From Tetrastigma voinierianum (taxonomy: Eukaryota > Streptophyta > Magnoliopsida > Vitales > Vitaceae), in NCBI GenBank assembly GCA_016808115.1, contig JAEQBH010001392.1, positions 372,001 to 436,000 of the forward strand: a stretch of DNA of 64,000 bases, written 5' to 3'. The translations under genes and the position numbers were made by a program. The notes under the pieces were generated by a model that had not been told where the DNA came from, searched no databases, and saw only the letters and a program-made list of their open reading frames with translations. Positions 24,205-35,098 of the stretch are shown here, piece after piece (the first letter of the stretch is position 1; each line of letters begins with the position of its first letter).

Positions 24205-26349
24205 TGTGACACTAGGCAAAGTCAGATTGACTACTGCGTCGGCACGCGGAATACAAGTGGATGTCGGGTTGCAGGCGCCACTTCGGAAAATCGGGCGAGT
24301 CTCCTTTGTCTGGGGCTCTACCCGAATGCATCACACATAAACTGTCCCAAACGGTCAATATATACATTATATATCAATATGGCCACTTGGGCCCATAAAC
24401 GATACTCAATATACATGCAAGTATAATCCCGACTATATACTTGATAGTTCTGAGAGTTAATATGTTTTTTACTCTTATCTGATACATACATTAAACTTAA
24501 GATTCTAATACATGTGTACATCAAAGCCACACCGGCTTTCTTCTAATCCTCAGTCTCTAGGACGAGTCGTCCCCTCGCATGCTCCCTGTACCTGTAAAAA
24601 GGGGGGTCCCATGACGGGGTGAGCTAAAGCTTCCGGTAGAATCGCCTGGTAGAACACTCACCACTAAGTGCGGTCTGATGTTAAAGTAAACAACGTTCAA
24701 GCAAATGCGTGATCCTGCTTGAATGTCTACATGACCAGCTGGATCCGGGGTCTCCAGGCTCTCTCTCACACTCGTCTAAGCCTTGTATAGAATTATTGTT
24801 TTTTATTAGTGGACAACCCTCCGATGTATATACCATCAATTGGGCGCTCAGGCGATTGATATATTACTTGTTACGTGGACTACCCTCCAGATGAATATCA
24901 ATTGGTAGCTCAGGCGTTGATATTTTCATTTGGGGCCCTACCCTTACGATAATTAATATTTTTAGACTACCCTCGAACCATTTTCCATACATACTCATCT
25001 CATGCACTAACTCCACATAATCTGAGGATGTTAGGTGCATATGGATGCGTGTATACCAATTCGACACGATCCCCAATCATATGCAAATATATATATACAT
25101 GAATATACTCGCATAAATCAAATCACACAAACATGTTATGTAATTGTCATTTCAAACATCAAAAATTAGCTCACTTAGGCTAATGATCAAACACGAGCAA
25201 TTTAATTTAAATCACTCGACCAAACACATATTTTCCATAATATATTTTAGAACTCTTGTTTCGGGGGAATAGTGAGAGCCCTTGGTTACTATTCCCGAAA
25301 AATCTACAAATCAACGGTTCCTTAGTGAACCCGCAATTCAAACCATTATACGACCTGTTCAATCAAGCATGATTTATTTCACAATTTCATGATTCACTAA
25401 GCTTGAACAGCCCTAAGCATTCTGAATTTGCGCACCTTAACTCAAAAATCTTGCATCGGTCGGTCCATGTTTGGAGATGGAATCAAACGACCCACATTCT
25501 GGCCTTTTTCATATCAATATACAATTTATTCAATAAATCACCAAACATGGCACCCAAACAGCCCTCACGTCACGGCTACAGGTTTTAGGTTTCAATAAAT
25601 TCAATAAATTCGGTCCCAAGTTTTGGGACTGATCAAACGGCCGTTCAAGGCCTCAAACTAACCGAAACATCGAAAAACACTTAAAATATGAATAAATCTC
25701 AAGTAGGGAGAAAATCCTACCTCAAGGAGTTTGAAGAAACTCCACCATCCAGATGCCGCGTGGCACTGCAAAGCGTAGAGCGGTTCTCCTTCTTGTCAGA
25801 GAAGCTGCCAGACGGTTGGATCTGTGATACAGGAGAATGAGGACCTTCTCTCTCTAAAAATCAAAAACCCATTTTCATTTGGCTACTGGTTTCCTCCGCT
25901 CCCTTTCACGTTTTTTTTCTCTCCTTTAGTCAATTTGAAGAGATGACACTATTCCATTATTTTGTCTTATTCAACTTAACAATTCAAAAAATGACGTTTA
26001 CGTCCTTTTTTTCCCAGATTTGATATTCGGCACTATCTCGGCCATCAATTTTCATCATTTCTCCACTCATACCACTTATGGCACATGAGTACGTATTATA
26101 TGTGACTTTCGTCTCATGAATCGTTTCTGACACACGAAACGATGCCTTGAAAAAGCGTCTTGAGCTCAGTACATCTTTCGGAAAATTTTGAAATTTACGT
26201 GCTAGCTATATTGCGAGATGATTCCAAACGGTGTCTGTTTCTTCATCAGAGATCTGAAATTAATTACAGATTTTTAACGAAGTACAATTTTGTAATTGAA
26301 ATTACGATTTTGCCCTTATTCCAGAAATTGGAATTTCTCGGGTCTTACA
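24205..26349 (-). repeat. C2 5' LTR
   Basis: 2145 bp. On the minus strand it starts TGTAAGACCCGAGAAATTCC at 26349 and ends GTGTCACA at 24205. It is homologous to 16859-18985. Confidence 0.9.
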
Positions 26350-27222
26350 GAATAGGGATGATATGTCGAGGTTGCAAGTTGGTGATCTCGGGGACTCTAC
26401 TCACAGTGGACCTGAGGATCATGGACATGTCAAAGTTTGATGTCATCCTAGGGATGGATTGGCTGATAGCTTACAGGATCGTTATCGATTGTGAGTGTAG
26501 GAGGGTTACCGCCATGCAGCGGGGCCCGGTTGCTACGTGTTGCATGTTCGGGGCAAGCATGACATTTGCCTCATCGATTATCTGAGTCAAGTGTTAGGGC
26601 CGGTTGCTGGGTTGGCTGAGCCTTACTGGGGACGGAGAGATCGGACTTGGATCTACCTCGAGTGGTTTCTGCGAATTTGTGGATGTTTTCGGATAGGCTA
26701 CGGACTACCTCCACATGGGGTGGTAGACTTTGGTATGAGTTACACCCTAGTATGACCATCTCATTGACTCAGCATAGGATGTGCAGTTGAGTTTGGGGAA
26801 CTGAGTCTAGTTCTGAGGATTCTTGGACAAAGGGTTCATTAGGCGAGCACTTCATCATGGGCGCTCCGGTTACGTTTTGCAAGAAGGACAAGACCCTTGT
26901 TTGTGCATTGGCGCAAGCGAGTTAAATAAAGTGCGATCAGAATCAGTACCCATTCACCCAGAGATTGATGATTTATTTGACCGGGTTGAGAGGAGGCGAG
27001 GTCTACTTGAGATAGACCTTGCGGTTACCTCCAGCTATGCATGAAGTTCGGTAAGTGCGAGTTTGGCTTGCGAGGTGAGATTTTTTGGGACACGTGGTGT
27101 CGGCATCGGGAGTGTGATCCCGACCCAGGGGGAAGGTTGAGGCAGTGATGAGTTGGTAGAGACCGAATGTCAATCTTTGAGATATGAAGTTCTTAGGATT
27201 AGGTTGGAGTGTCACAGGAGAT
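26350..27222 (+). pseudogene. C1 protease and reverse transcriptase remnant
   Basis: The frame 26160-26585 contains ISGTLLTVDLRIMDMSKFDVILGMDWL, the C-terminal half of gypsy retropepsin, from about 26385. Next come a PR-RT linker (26600-26755) and RT blocks: DKGFIR at 26826 on, LCIGASELNKV and PEIDDLF (26900-26990), then LLEIDL. From there the sequence jumps to KFGKCEFGL at about 27044, so the RT palm with YxDD is missing. The end motif GLAGYYRRF is frameshifted at about 27190-27235. C2 keeps the palm, so the deletion is private to C1. Confidence 0.82.
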
Positions 27223-27700
27223 TCAAGAATGAAATTTGAAGTTGTCCATTCGGGGCAGGATTGTAGGATTTCGCCTACGGGATATGGACTCCATGGTTGG
27301 GACGGCCCTAACCATAGAGAGAGAAATCGAGAATACTTGGAACACTCGGGATATGGGTGTTGGTAGAAAGAGGGAGGATCAGCTTTCTCCTAGTTCGGGA
27401 AAGAGGCAGAAGACTTTTGCTTCACACTAGTTTCAGGACTAGGGCCAGGATTGAGCATGAGTGGCGGGATTGCCCCCCGAGGAGACGGGGATCCCGAGAC
27501 TTTGGGACAATGCGGATCCCGAGTTAGATGTAGGGTGAGTATACGAGTTCATTCCTCCCACACCCTAGTAAGGTCGGAGGAACCGGTTCCGGTTCGAGTG
27601 CTATACAAGCACTCCCAACGGCCTGAGATAGGCGGAGGGCCGAGTGTGGGTCAAAGTCAGGGACAGATCATAGTTGCGGAGTGGGAGCGTGGTGGACATT
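27223..27700 (+). pseudogene. C1 gag C-terminal segment placed after RT
   Basis: The frame 27236-27430 (64 aa) reads MKLSIRGRIVGFRL, then EREIENTWNTRDMGVG and SSGKRQKTF. This matches the C2 segment and resembles the gag stretch before the zinc knuckle. The following bases to 27700 match C2 20150-20560 and give glutamine- and proline-rich remnants. The knuckle cysteines are not intact. It follows directly on the RT end, as in C2. Confidence 0.6.
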
Positions 27701-28479
27701 AAGGTGGTAGACCTATTGGTTGTTGATGTCAGGGTTGACATAGATGAAGTTGACAGCCATCGGGTTGTCAGTAATTGGGACCTTAGTCGGGTTGTCATAC
27801 TCGACACGACATTGGATTTGGGCTTAGAGGTTAAGGCCTTTAGAGAAGCTAAGTATAGATGTTCTTCCCTAGAGTGTAGGGTGAGAGTTGACCTGATAGG
27901 TCGAGATTATGAGTGAGTGATCTCTAAGATTCGCACCATGGTGGAGCTGGGATTAGTTGTCACGGTCTGACATCGTTGCGCGTTCATGTGCCTGGTGACA
28001 TCGTCCCGAGTCGGGTGTGGGTACACGATGGTCATTCACCACTCTTGGTGAGTGTGGGTTGAGTTGTCTTTAGGGTACCGTGAAGACTCATGGATTCGAT
28101 TCGAGTAGATGAAGAGTAATTAGAGTGTGTTGGAGCAAAAGCAAAAGGGTCGAGTAATCCCCTCGGTGAGAATCTGGAATTAGGGTGTAGAGACCGGGGA
28201 AATATCCCAAATTTCTGTGAGAATGTAATAGGCTTGAGTGTAGGCAGATTATGTTGCAGGATGAAAACCACGGACGGGTTATCACGCAGACTTAGAGTTG
28301 AGTGATGGGAGTCGGGAGTGACTCGGGATTTGGATACCCCTTTGGCAATTGCATTGGGTGTTGTTGAGCTGGAAAGGGCTCGGTATACGGGTGTCATTCA
28401 TGACATGGACTAGGTTGACAGTCCATTGGATTGTCAGTGATTGTGACCTTGGGAGGTGAGTTTACCGCATGAGTAAGGG

Positions 28480-29282
28480 TTGTGTAGGGTTAGGTGTGTA
28501 TGGATTATATCACGGGTATTAGAGAGGACATGTTCGTGCATGCGTCTGGATCATAGAGCGGTGGGAAGGCAATTAACCTTAGTGGAATTCGCCTACAACA
28601 ATGGTTGTCGGTGGTATGCAAATGGTGCCGGTATGAGGCCTTTGTATGGGAGGCCGTGCGGAGTCGCGGGTTAAGTTGGAACGAGGTGGAAGAGAGCTCC
28701 ATCACTGGTCCTGATCTGATTAGAGACACCTTAGAGAAGGTGAGCTTGATAGGATAGCATCTTCTCACGGCTCAGAGCCGGTAGAAGAGCTATGCTGATG
28801 TACGACGTCGACCCCTAGAGTTCGAGGTTGGTGATCACGTTTTCTTGAAGGTGATACCTAAGAGAGGAGTGGTCAGGTTTAGCAAGCACGGGAAGCTATC
28901 GCCGAGGTTTATTGGACCTTTCTAGATACTCGAGAGGGTAGGCACCGTTGCGTACCAGTTGGCGTTACCACCCAGCATGTCAGGTGTCCACGAGGTGTTT
29001 CACGTCTCCATGCTCCGGAAGTACGCACCAGATCCAACTCATGTGGTGGATTGGGGACAGATTGAGGTTGACACGGATGGGACCTTCGAGGAGGGACCAG
29101 TGCGCATTGTTGATAGCCGTGATCAGGTTTTGCGACGCAAGACCGTGAGGCTAGTGAAGGTACTATGGAGACACTATGGAGTGGAGGAGTTCACGTGGGA
29201 GCGCGAGGACACGATGCGGGCCACCTACCCCTTCTTGTTTAGGGATGAAGGTACGTGGTTTAGTTGTTTAGCATTTAAATGA
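28480..29282 (+). pseudogene. C1 integrase C-terminal remnant
   Basis: 28480-28674 encodes LVEFAYNNG and PLYGRPC, the end of the catalytic core. The open frame 28959-29282 (107 aa) is the C-terminal module: ALPPSMSGVHEVFHVSMLRKY, then DPTHVVDWGQIEVD, EEGPVRIVDSRDQVLRRKTV, LVKVLWRHYGVEEFTWERED and MRATYPFLF. This is the usual end of plant gypsy polyproteins and may have a role in targeting. The core D-D-E residues are not seen. The stop lies 95 bp before the 3' LTR. Confidence 0.88.
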
Positions 29283-29363
29283 CTAGTTTACATGCATGGT
29301 GCGATGCGTTATGCATGTGAGTGAGAGATTGGCGTCACGAGATTTTGAGACGAAATTCCTTTT

Positions 29364-29376
29364 AAGGAGGGGAGAA
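29364..29376 (+). promoter_or_regulatory. C1 polypurine tract
   Basis: AAGGAGGGGAGAA directly precedes the LTR start TGTAAGACCC at 29377. It is a well-preserved plus-strand primer site. Confidence 0.85.
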
Positions 29377-31388
29377 TGTAAGACCCGAAATTCCAATTTA
29401 GGAAAAGAGACGAAATTGTAATTTGATTACAAAGAATAGCAATTTCGGTTAAAAATCCGTAATTAATTCTCTAGATCTCGGATGACGAAATGGATTTCAC
29501 CGTTGGAATCGTCTCGCAAAATCTAGTTAGTACATAAAATTTCGTAATATTAGAGACAGTCGAATTAAACAAGTTTTCGAGGCATCGCGTTTAGTCTTAT
29601 AAAATGAATTCGATCGACAAAAGTTGCATATATGCGATACTCATGTCTATAAGTGGTATGAGTAGAAATGATGAAAATGGGCCAGTAGAGATAGTCTTAG
29701 AATATCGATTACGGTAAAAGTCGTAATGGTCGATTATGGGATTTGATTTTAAGTCGGCTAAGGACAAAATAGTGAATGGATTCTTCTTCTCCTTCATTAA
29801 GCCCAAAGAAACGTTGGGATTCGTTTTGGAATCACATTGAAACTTCAGATTTTGAGAGCTTTTAGAGAGAGAGGTGCTTATACAGAATATCGGAGGAGAT
29901 CAGATAGTCGGCGGTCTTCGAGTAGAGGAAAGAAAGGTTCTCACCGCGGTGACTGCGGCGTGGACTCGAGTTTGTGAGTTTTGACAAACTCGAGAGGTAG
30001 GATTTTCTCCCTGCGGGTTTTATTCCATTTTAGTACTTTTGAATGTTTGGTCGATTAGAGGCCGTGAGGTAGGTCGGTCAGTCAGGCCTTGGGGCCAGTG
30101 TATAAAATTTTGAAACAAAAATGGAGTAGCCGTATATGGGTATGGGCTGTTCGGGTGTAGTTTGTGTTAATTTGTGTATTGAATGTTTGCTTGGTATACA
30201 TTGGGCCGGGAATGGCCGTGGATTGCGGGTTCACTAAGTGAACCGTTGAGTTGTGATTTTTCGGGAATAGTAACCGAGGGTTTCACTATTCCGAAGCGAT
30301 TAATATAATTTTGTGAAAATATGTGTTTGGGCGAGTGATTTAAATTAAATTACTCGTGTATGATCATTAGCCCCAGGGAGCTAATTTGATGTGAAATATG
30401 GAATTTACATGACTTGTGATTATTGTGTGAATTGAATGTTTTGTAAAAATATATGCATGTTTATATATTTACATGTGAATTAAATTGTATTGGAATTGGC
30501 ACACATGCATTTCATATGCCTTGGAACATCCTAGGATTATAGGGTTAGTGCATGAAGGATGAGTCACAGGAAAATGGTTCGGAAGGTAGTGCAAATATTA
30601 ATTATCGGAGGGTAGTCGAATGAAAAATATCGATCGTCGGAGCGGCCAATTGATATCCGCAGGGGGTAGTCCTGAACAAATAATATATCAATCGTCGGAT
30701 GACCCGATTGATATATCTCGGAGGAAGTAGTCCACTAAATATAATACTCGGAGATGGTCCACAATTTAATAACATCGGGTAGTCCACAAATAAAACATAA
30801 TATTCTCATACGAGGCTTAGGCGAGTGTGAGTCGATGAGGACTCGGGATCTGAGTTGGTCATGTAGACATTTAAGTAGGATCATGCATTTGCTTGAATGT
30901 GTGTTTAAATTGGAACATTACTACGCGCACTTAGGGCGATTCTCCTGCGAGCTTTAGCTGTGCAGAGTCGTGGGATCACATTTTTTACGGTGCGGGACGT
31001 GCGAGGGACGGCTCAGATCTGAGGTGAGTTCTAGAAGAAAGCGGAGTGTGGCTTTGTTGATGTTTACATGTAATTATAACTCTTTAAGTTTAATATGTAT
31101 GGTTTAAGAAGTGAAAATATTGTAAGCTGCGTAAGCTATAGGATATAGTTGGATTCATAGTTGGCATGTATGGTAGTCGCATTTATGGGGCCAAGTGGCG
31201 TGGATATATAATATTGCATATATTGGATGGCTTGGGATAGGTTTCATGCAGGTGTTTCATTTGGGTGGCTCCTCGTCCTGAAGGAGACTCTGCCGTCCCT
31301 CTGGCGGCGTCGGGTATTGGCAGACGATCGGCTTGTATTCCGCGGGTTGGCCCAATTGGTCAGCGAATTTGGGTTTAGGGGCGTCACA
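29377..31388 (+). repeat. C1 3' LTR
   Basis: 2012 bp from TGTAAGACCCGAAATTCC to GGGGCGTCACA. It is homologous to 12269-14287. The base after it is B sequence (GTTTTGAAATATAAAC), which corresponds to B position 11494 and not to the left junction at 12268. Confidence 0.9.
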
Positions 31389-33923
31389 GTTTTGAAATAT
31401 AAACGGGAGCTTGGCTCAACTTTTTGCTTTAAGAGCTCTACGAGCACAGACCTTGGTAGACTGATGGTTGATTTTTTCAAGCGTATCTCGTAGCATAAAA
31501 CATCAACCCGCTGGAGACATATTTTTGCTTGTTGTACCTAGTGAACACGGGAGCACGTGCATCGGTAATGCGGAGTGGAAAGGACTTGTATACGCATCAC
31601 CTTTTCGGTGAATATGGTGGAGATTGACCTCGTGTCGCCATGTTTATAATTTAGTTAGAGCTCATAACCTTATATACTCCTGTACGTGCCACGGTCTTTA
31701 AATATCATGATGTATGACCTAAGTTTCTGAGCCCGATGAAACTTCTGATGCATGTATGAGATCTAACACCCTTGTACTTGCGTAAGGGGCTACCTGCGAC
31801 CGGTTTGCTTGCTTAGAACTAGGGAAGGTCTGTTTTCACAAATTTTCTTTTTGCTTGCTTGCTTGCTCTTTGAAAAAAATGGTTTTACAATTTAAAACCA
31901 TTTGCTTACTTACTTGCTTGCTTGAAAATGGTTTAATAATTAAAAATCATTTGCTTATTTGCTTGCTTGCTTGAAAAATGGTTTAATAATTCAAAAACCA
32001 TTTGCTTACTTTTCATATATGGTTTAAATAAAAACCATTTACTTGCTTTTCAAATATGGTTTACAATCAAAGCAGATTAAATACCCAGTAGTAAACAGTT
32101 TATAATATAATACACTAGTATTTGAAAATGGTTAGAACCTCCTTACTCTTTTGTTTCCCAAACTTGAGCACAAATCCACTACTTTGCCTCCTTTGCTTTT
32201 TAGCCTACATACTCAAAGCGAATACGACGTCCCATATTAATCACACCCCTACGTATAGCGTATAAGCTTACTTGATACTTCACATGCAAGTCACTTTGGG
32301 TCACCTGACATTTATATAAAGTCGAATTAACAATTTACCCTTGAGCACTAAAAGCCCATAACAAAAAACCCTCATTTGGTAACCTTTTCCAACAATACCA
32401 CATAGACTTTATTACCTAAAAATTATTCAAAAGGTATTCAAAAATTATGAAACTCTCAAATCAGTCCTTTATATATCCAATGACATCTCTTTAAAATTTC
32501 AATGTAAAATTCCTTCTCTAAGACCCTCAAACCACATAACACAAGGATTCTGACATGTTTTGATTCCAAACTCACTGAATCACCTACTGTTCTCCTTGAT
32601 TTCTAGGATCTTAACTCCATAAATTGGAAAAATGTTTCTTCAATAATTTGAAGCTATGATTCTAAGGTTTCTTCTCAATTGGAATCTGATTTGGATCACC
32701 AAAACTCAAGTTATTGTATTTTACATCTAGATGACTCAATTTGGCAGAACAGAATCTGCACATAGCTCCACTTTGACAAATTTTCTGGGCACTTTTGGCT
32801 TACAATATGCATGAACTTCCTTCAGCTAACTTATTAACCTAGAAGTATATTTTACCCATAATTTTGAATCACTCAATTTGGATGAGTGAAACTCCACTTA
32901 TGGCCAAAACACTACAACAATACCCAAAACAGAGCATAATAGTGAGCTGCAGGCTCACCTTTCCAGTCCGTATTTGGGAGCCTTAGAGCTAATTTGCTCT
33001 TGGTCCCTTCTATACATTTGTATCCCTTTATCTTATGGTTCTTTACCAATTGGAATCAATTCATTTGGATGATTTTAGCAATCTGCCGCCAAAACAAAAA
33101 CATGGGTTTTTACAAATTTGACAGCAATTCCTTTAAAAACCCAGCATTCTCCTTTGTTTTTTTTTTTTTACAACCCAATCCTCAAAACCGTAATACTCAA
33201 TAATCAACATGAAAGTCATTCAAAACCACTCCATAACACTTGTATTGGTGGTTTGGAACTCCATACAACAAAACCCTATGTGAAAATCCAAGAACTCTAC
33301 CTAAGGTCCTCCAATTCTTTATAAAACCATATAATTTGATGATTCCATGTTTGTTTTCCACCAATTGGGGTTTTACTCTCATAACACCAAAAATTTAAAG
33401 GTTTATGTGATCTTTGCACAAAACCTAGACCAAAGGAGCATCTATTCTCCTTACGAAGCTTAAGAATCCAATTACCCATGGTTACAAGGCAAAGACATAC
33501 CTGATTTTTTTTGTACTTCTCCTCCTCCTTCTTCTTCCTCTTCTTCTCTCCTTTCTTTGCTCTCTTCTTTTCTCACCAATCGTGGAGCCCTAGCTTTGGA
33601 GACCAAATGAGACATTGGTTTGTCTCATTTCCTCCTTTACAAACCCCTTTTTGACTTAATTATAAGTTAGTCCTCAACTCTTTAATATTACAATTGTAAC
33701 TTATGCTATTTCTATTGTGGCCCATCACTACACTTAATGATTTTCATATTCATATCCTATTTGCTAAATGACAATTATACGCTTGTTCTCATACACAAAT
33801 CTTAGGTTCCATAATTTATCATTTCCTACTTTAGTCTCCAAAATACTGTAATGTGACACTTGGTACTCTTATACACCCCTACAGTATCATGTACTGTACA
33901 TTCTCTCGGAATAGGGTGTTACA
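31389..33923 (-). repeat. B LTR, right part
   Basis: Starts at the B position matching 11494, repeats about 770 bp of the left B segment including the hairpin array (31850-32090), then continues with 1.76 kb absent on the left. On the minus strand it begins TGTAACACCCTATTCCGAG. A pyrimidine-rich stretch lies at 33500-33580. No coding motif is seen. Confidence 0.8.
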
Positions 33924-33928
33924 TAAGT

Positions 33929-34380
33929 AATGCCTCCATATTCGTAAGGCGAGACTCTGACAGCCAGCTCTGGGTGTGTATTAGATAGTGCAGCTCCATG
34001 CTTCTTCAATTGTCTCGAAGCATATGCTGTCACATTTTCATGTTGCATTAACACACACAGAAGCCATGCACGGAAGCATCACAATACAACTGTATATCCG
34101 TCTTGCCTGACGAAGTGAAATAGGGGTTGGTCGATTTCCATTTAGTTCGTGACTGCGACATGCCTCGACCATCCTAAAACTTTTCCTCTTTCCTTGTCAA
34201 TTTAGTTAAAGGAGCCGCTAACTTCGAAAACCCCTCAACAAACTTCCGATAGTACCCTGCCAAACCTAGAAAACTCTGTATCTCTGTCACATTCGTAGGT
34301 GGTTTCCAATTCACAATTGCCTCAATCTTTTGAGGATCAACAAGCTCCCCTCTGTGAAATCCCACTTCCTAGAAGGCAAC
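33929..34380 (-). pseudogene. A1 RT C-terminus and RNase H N-terminus
   Basis: The minus frame 34174-34365 carries LVDPQKIEAIVNWKPPTN, VTEIQSFLGLAGYYRKF, then FSKLAAPLTKLTRKEEKF: the RT thumb and connection of gypsy. Lower down (33940-34090) VLMQHENVTAYASRQLKKH marks RNase H. B interrupts it at 33923, and it resumes at 11201. The RT fingers and palm are missing: the sequence passes from the protease end (about 34434) straight to EHKLYAKL (about 34430-34400). Confidence 0.85.
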
Positions 34381-34433
34381 CTTTGTCTAACCAAGATTGC
34401 ATTTCTGAGTTTGGCATACAACTTATGTTCTGG

Positions 34434-34690
34434 TTATAACCCCTGATATGACTTCCGGAGCATCTTATTGGCCCTCATAGCTGTCATAGTACTGGTAGGT
34501 AGTATCTTCTGTAACCCATAGAAAACAAACTCTGTTTCCCTTGGTCTACAGATCCTAACCTCTTTCCTATAACAATCCACTGTAGCATGATGTCTAGATA
34601 ACCAATCCATGCCTAATATAACATCAAATTCATGGATATCTAATAATATCAAGTGCATGCAAAGAACTCACGGCCTCGATAATCCTTACG
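34434..34690 (-). pseudogene. A1 protease remnant
   Basis: The minus frame 34434-34658 reads LILLDIHEFDVILGMDWL, then HHATVDCYRKEVRI and MLRKSYQG. These are the C-terminal half of gypsy retropepsin and the start of the linker to RT. The active-site D-S/T-G part upstream is not recognisable. Confidence 0.85.
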
Positions 34691-35098
34691 ATATCAAATA
34701 AACACTCTACGCTATCAAAGTGAATCCCACAGTGGAAGAGATACCACTATCTTTGTAGTCTAGGCTAGGACTCACATTAACATTTGAAATAAACCCCATA
34801 GAGTAAAAGAGAATGTGTAACTCACAGGGTCACAGCCAGGACTATGAGCATCACGATTCAGGCGAAATTATACTTGTCATAGCATTGGGCGAATTATCGA
34901 CATCTGGCTGGAGTAGCAAGTAAACACCGACCTAGGTCGCTGGGTTGGCTGGAGGTCCTCTGAGTAGTGACCTCTACCTGTACGGGTACACTAGGTCTCT
35001 TGGAAGGAGTAGAGACCTTTTCTAAGTTGCCCTCTCGATCTGACCTCTACCCATTTGAAAATGGCCTCTGTGCGGTGCCCTTGTGGCTTACCCATTGT
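34691..35098 (-). pseudogene. A1 gag C-terminal remnant up to the head-to-head junction
   Basis: Low-quality coding remnant upstream of the protease on the minus strand, with short pieces such as VPVQVEVTTQRTSSQPS but no clear knuckle. It ends at about 35098, where plus-strand RT sequence of A2 begins (VFIDDILMS). Confidence 0.4.

Larger units (their letters stand above)
16859..26349 (-). mobile_element. Ty3/gypsy element C2, complete LTR-to-LTR, minus strand
   Basis: LTRs 16859-18985 (3') and 24205-26349 (5') bound a 5.2 kb interior with gag, PR, RT and integrase remnants on the minus strand. The direct repeat GAATA is perfect (16854-16858 and 26350-26354). C2's own sequence at 21890-21900 shows the same site uninterrupted, so it serves as the empty-site control for its insertion into C1. 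The 9491-bp length is normal for gypsy. Reading frames are broken everywhere. This is the youngest gypsy layer in the nest. Confidence 0.93.
12269..31388 (+). mobile_element. Ty3/gypsy element C1, plus strand, rearranged, carrying C2
   Basis: LTRs at 12269-14287 and 29377-31388. Internal parts on the plus strand are a leader, a gag-like segment to 16858, protease and RT (26350-27222), a gag C-terminal segment (27222-27700) and the integrase C-terminus (28480-29282). C2 splits it at 16859-26349. The polypurine tract at 29364-29376 directly precedes the 3' LTR. The flanks do not form a target duplication (TTGAG on the left, GTTTT on the right), unlike the other insertions. This suggests a chimera of two C copies. 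Confidence 0.85.
11202..33923 (-). mobile_element. gypsy LTR block B, inserted in A1 RNase H, carrying C1 and C2
   Basis: The left edge begins TGACACACCCCCACC and the right edge ends GGGTGTTACA. The 5-bp repeat TAAGT (11197-11201 and 33924-33928) flanks it perfectly. On the minus strand the block begins TGTAACACCCTATTCCGAG, a common gypsy LTR start, so B is minus. The A2 element has the intact empty site at about 35694-35722 (CATTACTTATATGGGG). Only LTR-like B sequence remains: 11202-12268 and 31389-33923. These overlap by about 770 bp of duplicated sequence, and no B coding region survives. See the recombination finding. Confidence 0.85.
1156..35098 (-). mobile_element. Ty3/gypsy element A1, minus strand, 5' truncated, split by nested insertions
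   Basis: Read on the minus strand, the parts in order are: gag C-terminal remnant (about 34690-35098), protease (34434-34690), RT end and RNase H (33929-34380), then after block B (11202-33923) the rest of RNase H and the integrase (9408-11201), then the 3' LTR (1156-9407). The 5' LTR and most of gag are missing, because at about 35098 the element abuts the oppositely oriented relative A2. The order PR-RT-RH-IN is that of gypsy. All frames are broken. A1 must be the oldest layer here, since copia and B both sit inside it. Confidence 0.85.

Noticed and set aside
28032..28397. Minus-strand frame of 121 codons in C1
   Set aside because: It is antisense to the C1 pol region and has no motif. It is probably a chance shadow frame.
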